DNA of 64,000 nucleotides from Rhodopirellula sp. SM50 (lineage in GTDB: Bacteria; Planctomycetota; Planctomycetia; Pirellulales; Pirellulaceae): positions 1 to 64,000 of the forward strand of contig NZ_NTFY01000013.1 of assembly GCF_002289565.1 (NCBI RefSeq), written 5' to 3'. This document shows positions 8,385-16,660 of this stretch, piece after piece (within the stretch, counting starts at the first letter, position 1; each line of letters starts with the position of its first letter). A program made the position numbers and the translations under genes. The notes beneath the pieces were generated by a model. It saw only the letters and a list, made by a program, of their open reading frames with translations. It searched no databases and was not told where the DNA came from.

Positions 8385-10838
8385 ATGGTTGACGTCAACA
8401 AAGATGACACGTCATTGCCGGTCGCCGATCCGTCGATGCAACTTGATCCGGTTTGTGGCATGAAGGTGCCAGCAGACGCAGCTCGTTCGGCGGATTTTGA
8501 GGGTGAACATTACGTTTTTTGCAGCGATGGATGCTTGAAAACGTTCCAAGCGGATCCGGCCGGAGTGTTGGCAAAACGATCCCAGAAGGAGTCGCCAGGC
8601 GATTCGTCCTGTTGCGGCGGAAACGCGGCGACTCCAATCAAGGAAACCACGACCGCGTCGTCGTGTTGCGGTGGTCACTCAGCGACCAAAGCGAGCGGTT
8701 CGCCAGCAGACCCGACGGCGATCTATACCTGTCCTATGCACCCGGAAATCGAGCAAGTTGGGCCTGGCGATTGTCCAATTTGCGGGATGGACTTGGAACC
8801 CAAGGTCATCGCCTTGGCGGACGAGGGTGAAGACAAGCAGTACACCGACATGAAACGTCGGTTTTGGGTTGGCGTTGTGTTGTCGATGCCACTGCTTGTG
8901 ATCGCAATGGGACCGATGGTGGGATTGCGGATCGCGGGCTGGATGAGCCAGTCCGTGTTTGGTTGGCTACAGTTGGTTCTCGCGACGCCCGTTGTGTTCT
9001 GGTGCGGATGGCCATTATTGGTTCGCGGAGCCAAGTCGTTGCGCACGTTGAACTTGAACATGTTCTCACTGATCGCCGTGGGGACATTGGCAGCGTATCT
9101 GTTCAGTTTGGTCGTGGTGCTGGTTCCGGGGGTGATCCCGGAGGCCTTCTTCGAGAACGGTGTTCCGCCACTGTATTTTGAAGCCGCGGCGGTGATCATC
9201 ACGTTGGTGTTGCTCGGGCAAGTGCTGGAACTGCGGGCACGCCAGCAAACCGGTGGAGCGATTCGCGAACTCATGAGACTTGCGCCCGAGACGGCACACC
9301 GAATCACGGGTGATGGCGAAGAAGACATTCCGCTGGATTCAGTGCACAAGGGCGATCGTCTGAGGGTTCGTCCTGGTGAAAAAGTTCCGGTCGACGGGAA
9401 AGTGCTCAGCGGCTCAAGTAGTGTCGATGAGTCGATGTTGACAGGCGAGCCGATGCCGGTGAAGAAGGTGGAAGGCGATCAGATCACCGGCGGGACGTTG
9501 AACCAGACCGGCGCGATCGTGATGGAGGCTGTAGGGGTTGGGGGCGATACGGTTCTGAGCCGCATCGTGCAAATGGTTGCAGAAGCTCAGCGGAGTCGGG
9601 CCCCGATTCAGAAACTGGTCGATGTGGTCGCACGGTACTTTGTGCCAGCGGTCATCGTCTGTTCGATTGTCGCGTTTATCGGATGGGCGGTCTTTGGCCC
9701 GGAGCCGCAACTGGCGCATGCGTTTGTCGCGGCTGTGGCGGTGCTGATCATTGCTTGTCCCTGTGCCTTGGGACTGGCGACGCCGATGTCCGTGATGGTG
9801 GGTGTCGGCCGCGGTGCGAAGGAAGGCGTGTTGATCAAGAATGCGGAAGTCCTGGAAGTCATGGGGAAGGTTGACACGATCGTCGTCGACAAGACCGGCA
9901 CGTTGACCCAAGGACGACCGGAAGTGACGGGCGTCGAGACGTTTGGCGACTGGAATGAAAATGATGTGCTGACGTTGGCTGCGGCGGTCGAAGCACAAAG
10001 CGAACATCCGTTGGCTCAAGCGATCGTTCGCCGAGCAAAGGTGGATGAATTGCAAGTGATTGAGGCAAGTGAATTCGACAGTATCACCGGAGGAGGAGTT
10101 CAGGCTCGCGTCGGTAACCATGATTTGTTAATCGGCAAGGCTGACTTGTTGGACGAACAAGGCATTGAGGGCGTGGATGGGGGCCGGCAGGCTGCGGGAT
10201 CGCATCAACGCGAGGGGGCGACGGTTGTGTTCGTGGCAATTGACAACACGCTGGCGGCAATTCTCGCGATCACTGATCCGATCAAGAAAAGCACACCGGC
10301 AGCGTTGACGACGTTGCATGATCTAGGGTTAAGGGTGGTGATGCTAACCGGGGACGCCGAGCCGACTGCCAAAGCGGTCGCATCGAAGCTGGGCATCGAC
10401 GAGTTTCATGCCGGAGTTTCGCCCCAGGAGAAGCACGACTTCGTTGGCAAGTTGAAGCAGGAAGGCAAGATCGTTGCGATGTGTGGCGACGGGATCAACG
10501 ACGCTCCGGCACTGGCCGAAGCGAACGTTGGCATCGCCATGGGAACCGGCACTGGCGTTGCGATTGAATCTGCGGGCGTCACACTCGTCGGTGGCGATCT
10601 CCGCGGGGTTGCCGCGGCGGCAAATTTGAGCCGCAAAACGATGACCAACATTCGTCAGAATTTGTTCTTCGCGTTCATTTACAACGCGCTGGGAATCCCC
10701 GTCGCGGCAGGATTGCTCTATCCGTTCTTCGGCGTGTTGCTCAGTCCCATGATTGCTGCGGCAGCGATGAGTTTTAGCAGCGTGTCGGTGATTGCAAATG
10801 CGTTGAGATTGCGTGCAGCAACGCTCACGTCGCGATGA
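8385..10838 (+). CDS. Copper-translocating P1B-type ATPase with YHS and heavy-metal-binding N-terminus
   Basis: An 817-residue metal pump that should export Cu(I) using ATP. Instead of an HMA domain it carries a YHS domain (residues about 21-63, DPVCGMKVP ... [10 protein letters not shown]), two short Cys motifs (SCCGGNAAT and SCCGGHSAT, about 75-105), and a heavy-metal-binding domain ([20 protein letters not shown], about 114-133). The core holds the actuator TGE loop (about 353), the transmembrane CPC (about 456-458, in [13 protein letters not shown]), the phosphorylation site DKTGT (about 502), the SEHPLAQA motif and GDGINDAP (about 701). CPC is the Cu(I)/Ag(I) type signature. It is preceded by a CsoR-like operator and followed 72 bp later by csoR. 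Confidence 0.95.
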   Translation: MVDVNKDDTSLPVADPSMQLDPVCGMKVPADAARSADFEGEHYVFCSDGCLKTFQADPAGVLAKRSQKESPGDSSCCGGNAATPIKETTTASSCCGGHSATKASGSPADPTAIYTCPMHPEIEQVGPGDCPICGMDLEPKVIALADEGEDKQYTDMKRRFWVGVVLSMPLLVIAMGPMVGLRIAGWMSQSVFGWLQLVLATPVVFWCGWPLLVRGAKSLRTLNLNMFSLIAVGTLAAYLFSLVVVLVPGVIPEAFFENGVPPLYFEAAAVIITLVLLGQVLELRARQQTGGAIRELMRLAPETAHRITGDGEEDIPLDSVHKGDRLRVRPGEKVPVDGKVLSGSSSVDESMLTGEPMPVKKVEGDQITGGTLNQTGAIVMEAVGVGGDTVLSRIVQMVAEAQRSRAPIQKLVDVVARYFVPAVIVCSIVAFIGWAVFGPEPQLAHAFVAAVAVLIIACPCALGLATPMSVMVGVGRGAKEGVLIKNAEVLEVMGKVDTIVVDKTGTLTQGRPEVTGVETFGDWNENDVLTLAAAVEAQSEHPLAQAIVRRAKVDELQVIEASEFDSITGGGVQARVGNHDLLIGKADLLDEQGIEGVDGGRQAAGSHQREGATVVFVAIDNTLAAILAITDPIKKSTPAALTTLHDLGLRVVMLTGDAEPTAKAVASKLGIDEFHAGVSPQEKHDFVGKLKQEGKIVAMCGDGINDAPALAEANVGIAMGTGTGVAIESAGVTLVGGDLRGVAAAANLSRKTMTNIRQNLFFAFIYNALGIPVAAGLLYPFFGVLLSPMIAAAAMSFSSVSVIANALRLRAATLTSR

Positions 10839-10910
10839 TGTGCGACCGCCTGACTGCGGAAACGCTCAGCGGGTAATCTGCGAAACAAACTCTGCTAAAA
10901 GTCTCCACCC

Positions 10911-11189
10911 ATGCTCTCAGACGACGAGAAAAAGAAACTCAACAACCGACTTCGACGTGTCATCGGACAAGTCGAAGCGGTTGGTCGTATGATCGAGGAT
11001 GAGCAATACTGCGTCGATGTCCTGATGCAGTTGTCCGCCGCGATGGGAGCACTCAGCAAAGTCGGCCAAATCGTCTTGGAAGAGCACATCCGGACCTGCG
11101 TTAGCGATGCAATCAAGTGTGGCAGTGCCAAGGACCGTGACGACAAAATCGAAGAGCTGATGAAGGTTTTTCGGAAGTATGGTGAGTAG
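10911..11189 (+). CDS. CsoR-family copper-sensing repressor
   Basis: A 92-residue all-helical metal-sensing repressor. The Cu(I) ligand triad is complete: Cys34, His59 and Cys63, with the 25/4 spacing of Bacillus CsoR (C45-H70-C74). The N-terminus (LNNRLRRVIGQVEAVGRMIE) is the typical family start. FrmR and RcnR relatives have a different ligand set, so copper is the likely signal. It follows the copper ATPase on the same strand, and the operator upstream of that gene fits repression relieved by copper. The family lacks a classical helix-turn-helix. Confidence 0.92.
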   Translation: MLSDDEKKKLNNRLRRVIGQVEAVGRMIEDEQYCVDVLMQLSAAMGALSKVGQIVLEEHIRTCVSDAIKCGSAKDRDDKIEELMKVFRKYGE

Positions 11190-11341
11190 GGCACGCAACG
11201 TAAACGGCTCGGTCGCTTCGTGGTGCCTCGGCGAAACAATCGTCACCGCGCTCCGTGCCCCGAATGCTGTCTGATCTGCTCCGCATGGCAGTCCAACGGC
11301 GGCCCCGATTTGCTCGGGGCCGGCCCATCACGGACTCCCGC

Positions 11342-11368
11342 TGCGTAGCTGCCGTCGTGAGACGGCGG
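11342..11368 (+). repeat. Dispersed hairpin TGCGTAGCTGCCGTC, copy 1
   Basis: TGCGTAGCTGCCGTC followed by GACGGCGG forms a short stem (CCGTC/GACGG). The same 15-bp start and the same stem recur at 40826-40852. It lies about 150 bp after csoR. No T-run follows, so a terminator role is unproven. Confidence 0.6.
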
Positions 11369-11383
11369 GCTCGGTGAGAGGGG

Positions 11384-11563
11384 GACGGCAGGATGATACG
11401 GGGCAGAATGATACGGGGCAGAACGATGGGGGCAAAACGATGGGGGCAAAACGATGGGGGCAGAATGATGGGGGCAGAATGATGGGGTGGCGGAATGATG
11501 GGGTGGCGGAATGATGGGGTGGCGGAATGATGGGGTGGCGGAATGATGGGGTGGCGGAATGAT
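11384..11563. repeat. G-rich 15-16 bp tandem array
   Basis: About eleven degenerate units. The left part has units like GGGGCAGAATGAT and GGGGGCAAAACGATG. The right part has five nearly perfect 16-bp units (TGGCGGAATGATGGGG) from 11488. Related single units occur at about 20958-20990, 21112-21170 and, more distantly, 22409-22432. One strand is strongly G-biased. Confidence 0.85.
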
Positions 11564-11718
11564 TCTGGGTCCGAGATCTGAGCGGTTCGAACCATATTCT
11601 GTCCCGTAGCATTCTGCCTTTTCAAATCGTTCTTGCTACACTGTTGCGTCTGCGAAAAAAGTGCCAAGGTTGTGGCACGCTATGACTAGGACTTCATTGA
11701 TGTATTACGGGATGCCTG

Positions 11719-12873
11719 ATGCTCAGCCGTTTGATTCGCCTTGCCGCGATGAGTTGTCTGTTCTGCTTGCCGACGATCACGGCGGTCGCCGATGATGGCG
11801 ATCTGTTTTTGAAACCTCCGGCCGTGGCGCGACCGGACAAGCCAATTCATTCCCCGGACAACCGCGCGTTCCAAGGGATTCCGAGTCTGGCGGTTGCTCC
11901 CGGTGGTCGATTGTGGGCAACCTGGTACGCTGGTGTCACGCCCGGCGAAGACCAGAATAACTACGTCGTGCTGAGCACGAGCGACGACGATGGCGAAACG
12001 TGGACCGAAGTGCTGGTGGTGGACCCTGACGAAGCCGGTCCGGTTCGAGCTTACGACCCGGAACTGTGGATGGCACCGGACGGTAAACTGCGTCTGGCAT
12101 GGGCTCAGGCCATCGGTCACGAAGGCACCATTGCCGGGGTCTGGTTTCTGACCATTACGAATCCGAATGACGCCCGGCCGCACTACGAAGCGCCCGAGCG
12201 GGTCACCGATGGAGTCATGATGTGCAAACCGCTGGTCTTGTCGTCGGGCGAATGGGCGCTGCCGGCTTCGACGTGGCGGAAGACCGATCACAGCGCCCGA
12301 GTGATCGTGTCCGATGACGAAGGGGCGACGTGGAGATTGCGGGGCGGTTGCAACGTCCCGGAGAAAGACCGTGCCTTTGACGAACACATGTTGATCGAGC
12401 GACGCGACGGAACGCTGTGGATGTTGGCGCGGACACGGTACGGAATCGGCGAAAGTGTTTCCACTGACGGAGGACGCACATGGCCAGAATTGGCTCCTTC
12501 CAACATTGCCCACCCTAGCGCCAGGTTCTTCATCCGTCGATTGAATTCTGGCAAGCTGCTGTTGGTCAAACACGGGCCCGTCGACGAGCGGATCGGGCGA
12601 TCTCACCTGACCGCGTTCCTGTCCGACGACGATGGTCAGACATGGAGCGGCGGTCTGTTGCTGGACGAACGCAATCAGGTTTCGTATCCCGATGGACAAC
12701 AAGCAGCCGACGGGACCATCCGCATCATCTATGACTTCAGTCGCACGGGTGAACGCCAAATTCTGATGGCAACGTTTCGCGAAGAGGATGTCGCGGCGGG
12801 ACAGATGGTCAGCGATTCGGTCAAGTTGCGCCAGATCGTCAGCGACGCATCGGGCCCGCTGGAAACGGAATGA
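11719..12873 (+). CDS. Secreted sialidase-like (BNR/Asp-box) six-bladed propeller protein
   Basis: A 384-residue protein with an export signal (MLSRLIRLAAMSCLFCLPTI). Four Asp-box motifs (SxDxGxxW) are seen: STSDDDGETW (about 85-94), VSDDEGATW (about 197), VSTDGGRTW (about 247) and LSDDDGQTW (about 304). The region near GIPSLAVAPGGRLWATW takes the place of the classical FRIP segment, and YPDGQQAADGTIRIIYDF is the usual last blade. Members act as exo-sialidases or on other acidic sugars; the catalytic Tyr/Arg set cannot be confirmed by eye. Its last 4 bp overlap the next gene (ATGA), tying it to a tripartite transporter, which suggests the released sugar acid is imported. Confidence 0.85.
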   Translation: MLSRLIRLAAMSCLFCLPTITAVADDGDLFLKPPAVARPDKPIHSPDNRAFQGIPSLAVAPGGRLWATWYAGVTPGEDQNNYVVLSTSDDDGETWTEVLVVDPDEAGPVRAYDPELWMAPDGKLRLAWAQAIGHEGTIAGVWFLTITNPNDARPHYEAPERVTDGVMMCKPLVLSSGEWALPASTWRKTDHSARVIVSDDEGATWRLRGGCNVPEKDRAFDEHMLIERRDGTLWMLARTRYGIGESVSTDGGRTWPELAPSNIAHPSARFFIRRLNSGKLLLVKHGPVDERIGRSHLTAFLSDDDGQTWSGGLLLDERNQVSYPDGQQAADGTIRIIYDFSRTGERQILMATFREEDVAAGQMVSDSVKLRQIVSDASGPLETE

Positions 12874-14204
12874 AATCCATTTGCGCAATCGTTTGGCTGG
12901 TCGCATGCCTTGCGGCCGTCGGGTGCAACCGCCGTGAAGAATGGCCCTTCAGACCGGTCACGTTGGTCTGTCCCTGGTCGGCGGGTGGAGGTACGGATCG
13001 GGTGTCGCGGCAGTTTGCGGTGCAGCTTGAAAGCGAGCTCGGTGTGCCAGTGAATGTGGTCAACGCCACCGGCGGCGGGGGCGTGACGGGGCACACGCGC
13101 GGTGCCACCGCAACGGCCGACGGATACACACTGACCATGGCCACGGTGGAGCTAAACATGTTGCGCTGGCGCAGCCTGTGCCCGATCACGCCCGGTAGCT
13201 TTGAGCCGTTGGCGATGATCAACCAAGATTCGGCAGCGATCTTCGTGTCCGCAGATTCTCCTTGGCATTCGCTGCGGGATCTGGAGGCCAAGCTGCGTCA
13301 ATCAACTGAATCCTTGCGGGCATCGGGAACGGCAGCCGGTGGGATTTGGCACCTCGCATTGTTGGGGTGGTTGGACCGCATCGATCTACCAAGCGGATCG
13401 GTGACCTGGGTTTCGATCAACGGAGCGGCACCTTCGCTCCAGGAGATGATGGCCGGCGGTTTGGAGATCGTGTGCTGCTCCATCCCCGAAGCTCGCGGAT
13501 TGATCGATGCCGGAGAGGTTCGATGCTTGGGGGTGATGAGCAAGGAACGAAGCCCGGCGGCGCCGGAGGTCGCGACCTTTGCCGAACAGGGCATTGACTG
13601 GTCGATCGGGGCCTGGCGGGGGCTGCTGTTTCCCAAAGGTGTTCCCGAGGATCGTGTCACCAAGATGCGACAGGCGGTCTTGAACGTCGCCAATAGCAAC
13701 GAGTTTCGTCAGTTCATGGCGGCGTCTGGATTTCAAGTCGCGGTCGCCGACGGGGATCAGTTTGACGCGTTTCTGACGCAGACGGATGCGGACTTTGGTG
13801 AGATTTTGAATCAACCACAAATGAAGCAAACACATTCGTCAACAATCGGCCCGTATTTTCTTCCATCGATCCTTGCGGCGCTGGGAATCGTCATCGGTGC
13901 GTTTGGATGGGGCATCTCCAGGTCGACGCTGAACGAGGAGACGAAGGCAGTAGCGGCCGGAAATCTGGCGATCGACACTCACGCGTTGTTGCGTTTCGCT
14001 GCGGCCATTGGTCTGTTCATCGTGCTTTGTGAAACGCTCGGCTACGTGATCTCCGCAGGCGTGATGCTGCTTGCGATGTTGCTGATGTTGCGAGTCGGAT
14101 TGCGCCTCGCAGTGACCGTGACCATGGTGACCATTCCGAGCTTGTATCACGTTTTCGCCGTCGTACTCGGCGTTCCCCTTCCCTGGGGCTGGTTGGGTTG
14201 GTGA
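12870..14204 (+). CDS. TctC-TctB fusion: solute-binding lipoprotein joined to small membrane subunit of a TTT transporter
   Basis: A 444-residue protein. Residues 1-19 are a lipoprotein signal with Cys19 (ACLAAVGC). Residues about 25-310 are a TctC/Bug-type solute-binding protein (PVTLVCPWSAGGGTDRVSRQ, then VVNATGGGGVTGHT, the usual ligand-pocket loops). Residues about 325-444 add hydrophobic segments typical of TctB (IGPYFLPSILAALGIVIGAF ... LLAMLLMLRVGL ... VVLGVPLPWGWLGW). In most bacteria TctC and TctB are separate proteins; here they are one frame without a break. It starts within the stop of the sialidase-like gene and ends 1 bp before tctA, so all three are probably co-translated. Confidence 0.85.
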   Translation: MKSICAIVWLVACLAAVGCNRREEWPFRPVTLVCPWSAGGGTDRVSRQFAVQLESELGVPVNVVNATGGGGVTGHTRGATATADGYTLTMATVELNMLRWRSLCPITPGSFEPLAMINQDSAAIFVSADSPWHSLRDLEAKLRQSTESLRASGTAAGGIWHLALLGWLDRIDLPSGSVTWVSINGAAPSLQEMMAGGLEIVCCSIPEARGLIDAGEVRCLGVMSKERSPAAPEVATFAEQGIDWSIGAWRGLLFPKGVPEDRVTKMRQAVLNVANSNEFRQFMAASGFQVAVADGDQFDAFLTQTDADFGEILNQPQMKQTHSSTIGPYFLPSILAALGIVIGAFGWGISRSTLNEETKAVAAGNLAIDTHALLRFAAAIGLFIVLCETLGYVISAGVMLLAMLLMLRVGLRLAVTVTMVTIPSLYHVFAVVLGVPLPWGWLGW

Positions 14205-14205
14205 T

Positions 14206-15729
14206 ATGGATCCTGCACTGTTACAAGCAGCCGGTGATGTTTTCGGCCGCGTTGATGTTTGGCTGATCATCGTCGCCTCGGCGTGCTACGGGATCTTTGT
14301 CGGTGCCATCCCGGGATTGACGGCAACGATGGCCGTGGCCTTATTTGTCCCCGTGGCGTATTGGTTGGATCCGGTGGCCGCGATCGGTGCGATCGTGACT
14401 ATGGTCGCCTGTGCGATTTTTGCGGGCGACATTCCGACGGTTCTGTTGCGAATCCCGGGCACGCCGGCGTCGGCCGCGTATGCCGATGAAGCGTATCGGT
14501 TGTCGGAAAAGGGGCTGGCGCAGCAAGTCTTGTCCGTCTCGCTGACGTGCAGCGTGACCGGCGGCATCATCGGGGCGGTCCTCTTGATGGTGCTGGGCAG
14601 CCAACTCGCAGCGGTCGCGAGCTGGTTTTCTGTCACCGAGTACTTTTGGTTGTACTTGATCGGACTCAGTTGCTGTGTGTTGGTGGTACCGGCGGGCGCT
14701 CGTTGGAAAGCGTTACTGAGTTTGATTCTTGGGATCTTGTTGTCCACGGTCGGCCTGAGCGCGGTGCATCTTGAACCGCGATTCACCTTTCATTCCGTAG
14801 CGCTGTATCAAGGGATCTCGTTCATCCCGGCGATGATCGGTCTGTTCGGGTTGTCGGAGGTGTTTGCGAATCTTTCTCAGGCCAAGCGAGGTGACAGCCG
14901 GGCGTGTGCCGTTGCACCGTCGGTATCATTCGGCACGATCATCGGGGCTTCACGGTCGGCACTGGTGACTCGGTTGGTCAAGCGCCGATCAGGGACGATC
15001 CGGTCGAGCCTGATGGGGGTCTTGATCGGGATGCTGCCTGGCGCCGGCGCCGATATCGCATCGTGGGTCACGTTCGCCGCGGCCAAACGCGGTCGTGGTT
15101 CGAACGCAGACGGGGAATCGATCGATGCCATCGGAGACGCCACGACGGCCAATAGTGCTGCCTTGGCCGGAGGCTGGATACCGACGTTGGTGTTTGGCAT
15201 TCCCGGTGATTCCATCACGGCGATCGTGATCGGGGTGTTGTTGATGAAGAACGTCACACCGGGGCCAGCAATCTTTGAGAGTCAACCATCGCTGGTGTAC
15301 GGCATTTACCTTGTGTTTCTGATTGCGAATCTCGTGATGTTGCCGGTCGGCTTCCTGGCGATCCGCTTGGGGCTTCGTCTGGTGCGGATTCCCAAACAGA
15401 TTCTGTTACCGATCATCGTGTTGTTTTGCGTCACCGGCTCTTATGCACTCAACGCCAGCCTGTTCGATGTCGGAATCATGTTGGCGATGGGACTGGTGGG
15501 GTTTGGATTAAATCGACGGGGGTTTCCGCTCGGCCCGGTGGTCCTGGGATTGGTGCTCGGCGGGCCACTGGAGGAACGTCTGATTCAATCGCTGACCGCG
15601 TCCGGCGGAACCCCATTGGGTTTGCTCAATCGCCCCATCGCCGTCGTGTTGGCGATCGTCACAGCCTTCATCGTCGCAAGCATCTTACGGCGATCGATTC
15701 AGGAGCTGCGTCGGAGGGAGTCTGCTTGA
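14206..15729 (+). CDS. TctA: large membrane subunit of tripartite tricarboxylate transporter
   Basis: A 507-residue multi-spanning protein of the TctA family (about 11-12 hydrophobic segments). The family glycine-rich motifs are present: GIFVGAIPGLTATMAVALF near the N-terminus and GVLIGMLPGAGADIASWVTF in the middle. Downstream are GGWIPTLVFGIPGDSITAIV and LGLVLGGPLEERLIQSL, also typical. It is the secondary transport channel that takes a carboxylate-type substrate from the binding protein. It follows the TctC-TctB fusion with a 1-bp gap. The sialidase-like gene in front suggests a sugar acid rather than citrate as substrate, but this is inference. Confidence 0.93.
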   Translation: MDPALLQAAGDVFGRVDVWLIIVASACYGIFVGAIPGLTATMAVALFVPVAYWLDPVAAIGAIVTMVACAIFAGDIPTVLLRIPGTPASAAYADEAYRLSEKGLAQQVLSVSLTCSVTGGIIGAVLLMVLGSQLAAVASWFSVTEYFWLYLIGLSCCVLVVPAGARWKALLSLILGILLSTVGLSAVHLEPRFTFHSVALYQGISFIPAMIGLFGLSEVFANLSQAKRGDSRACAVAPSVSFGTIIGASRSALVTRLVKRRSGTIRSSLMGVLIGMLPGAGADIASWVTFAAAKRGRGSNADGESIDAIGDATTANSAALAGGWIPTLVFGIPGDSITAIVIGVLLMKNVTPGPAIFESQPSLVYGIYLVFLIANLVMLPVGFLAIRLGLRLVRIPKQILLPIIVLFCVTGSYALNASLFDVGIMLAMGLVGFGLNRRGFPLGPVVLGLVLGGPLEERLIQSLTASGGTPLGLLNRPIAVVLAIVTAFIVASILRRSIQELRRRESA

Positions 15730-15815
15730 CGGTTCGTGTGCCCGCCCTTGCTCGATGCCTCGCTGACGGGCGTTGACGTCGCGGTCGTGAGCGATCATCC
15801 CGCCGATGCGGGCGG

Positions 15816-16226
15816 CTACGACAGAGACGCGTCGATGACTCGCATCACATTCCCGCCAATAACCTTGCGGATGTCCTTGATCTCGATCGCTGAAGCCCCC
15901 GCTTCGATCGCGGCTGCAAGTGCGTCGCCGTCGATGGCGGCTCGTGGTCCAAAACCATAGGCATCAAACACGATCGACTCGGCGTGCAGTTTCATGCCCC
16001 GATCGATTTCCGCCTTGGAGGGTTTCAGGATTCCAAGGGCAACCTCACGCGATTGGTGGATTTTTGGGTTGAGTCGCGCGGTCGATTCCGAAATCGGATC
16101 ACGCGTGAGAGAGTCCTGAGCACGGATCGTTTGTCCAGACATGGCCAATGCGGAAGCTCCGGCAAACGTGCCAAGGAACTGCCGGCGAGCGATGGAGTTG
16201 CGAAGGTAGGTTGACATCGCGGACAA
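15816..16226 (-). pseudogene. Membrane-dipeptidase (M19) gene with its middle deleted
   Basis: A 136-residue frame. The N-terminus has a twin-arginine type signal (ARRQFLGTFAGASALAMSG) and the family opening LHAESIVFDAYGFGPRAAID, typical of planctomycete M19 dipeptidases. After AIEAGASAIEIKDI it jumps to a family-type C-terminus (RKVIGGNVMRVID). The metal-binding core of about 250-300 residues is absent. The two ends are in frame, so an internal in-frame deletion is the simplest explanation. It can have no dipeptidase activity; a short exported peptide might still be made. Confidence 0.7.
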
Positions 16227-16660
16227 CGTTTTGGAGGCTGGTGCGGGGAACAGGGGAAGGCGTCTAACACTATCGGGGATTCCCGATCACTGCTACGCAG
16301 CGACATGGGCGGCTGAAGCCTGCACACCAGCACTCGTTCCCGTTCTTTTGTTTTGTCGCTCCTTCCTCCTGCTCTGCCATTTTTCTGCCGGCGAGTTTTC
16401 TGCCGGCACAGGCAAAACAATGGTGCGAAACATTACGTTTCTGTAGTCCACAGAGGCTTCGAGGCATTTCGACGAAGCGATAAACGACGCCGAAACTCTG
16501 ACGGTCTGCGGAGACAAATCGCGATCACCTGCTATCATGGATGCGTCCCGACGCGTGCTCCCGCCGACGATTGATCGAAACCGGTTCGGTGCTTGGCGAG
16601 TTCGCCGTTTGGATCCCGCCCGACAGAACGACGACCTACCACCATGGGTCCCCCCCTCGA
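16227..16660. other. Intergenic region, no gene seen
   Basis: Separates the divergent dipeptidase remnant and the DUF1592 gene. It contains two short direct repeats (TTTTCTGCCGGC, near 16381 and 16396). The frame of the DUF1592 gene is open upstream to 16541 but that part lacks a signal peptide. Confidence 0.45.

Larger units (their letters stand above)
11190..11718. other. Intergenic region dominated by repeats
   Basis: Contains a dispersed hairpin (11342-11368) and a long G-rich tandem array (11384-11563). No gene is supported; the minus-strand frames here, full of SFRHPIIPPPHH-type repeats, are translations of the array. Confidence 0.6.

Noticed and set aside
11113-11667. Pro/His-rich 184-codon protein on the minus strand
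   Set aside because: It is a translation of the G-rich tandem array and overlaps the well-supported csoR gene.
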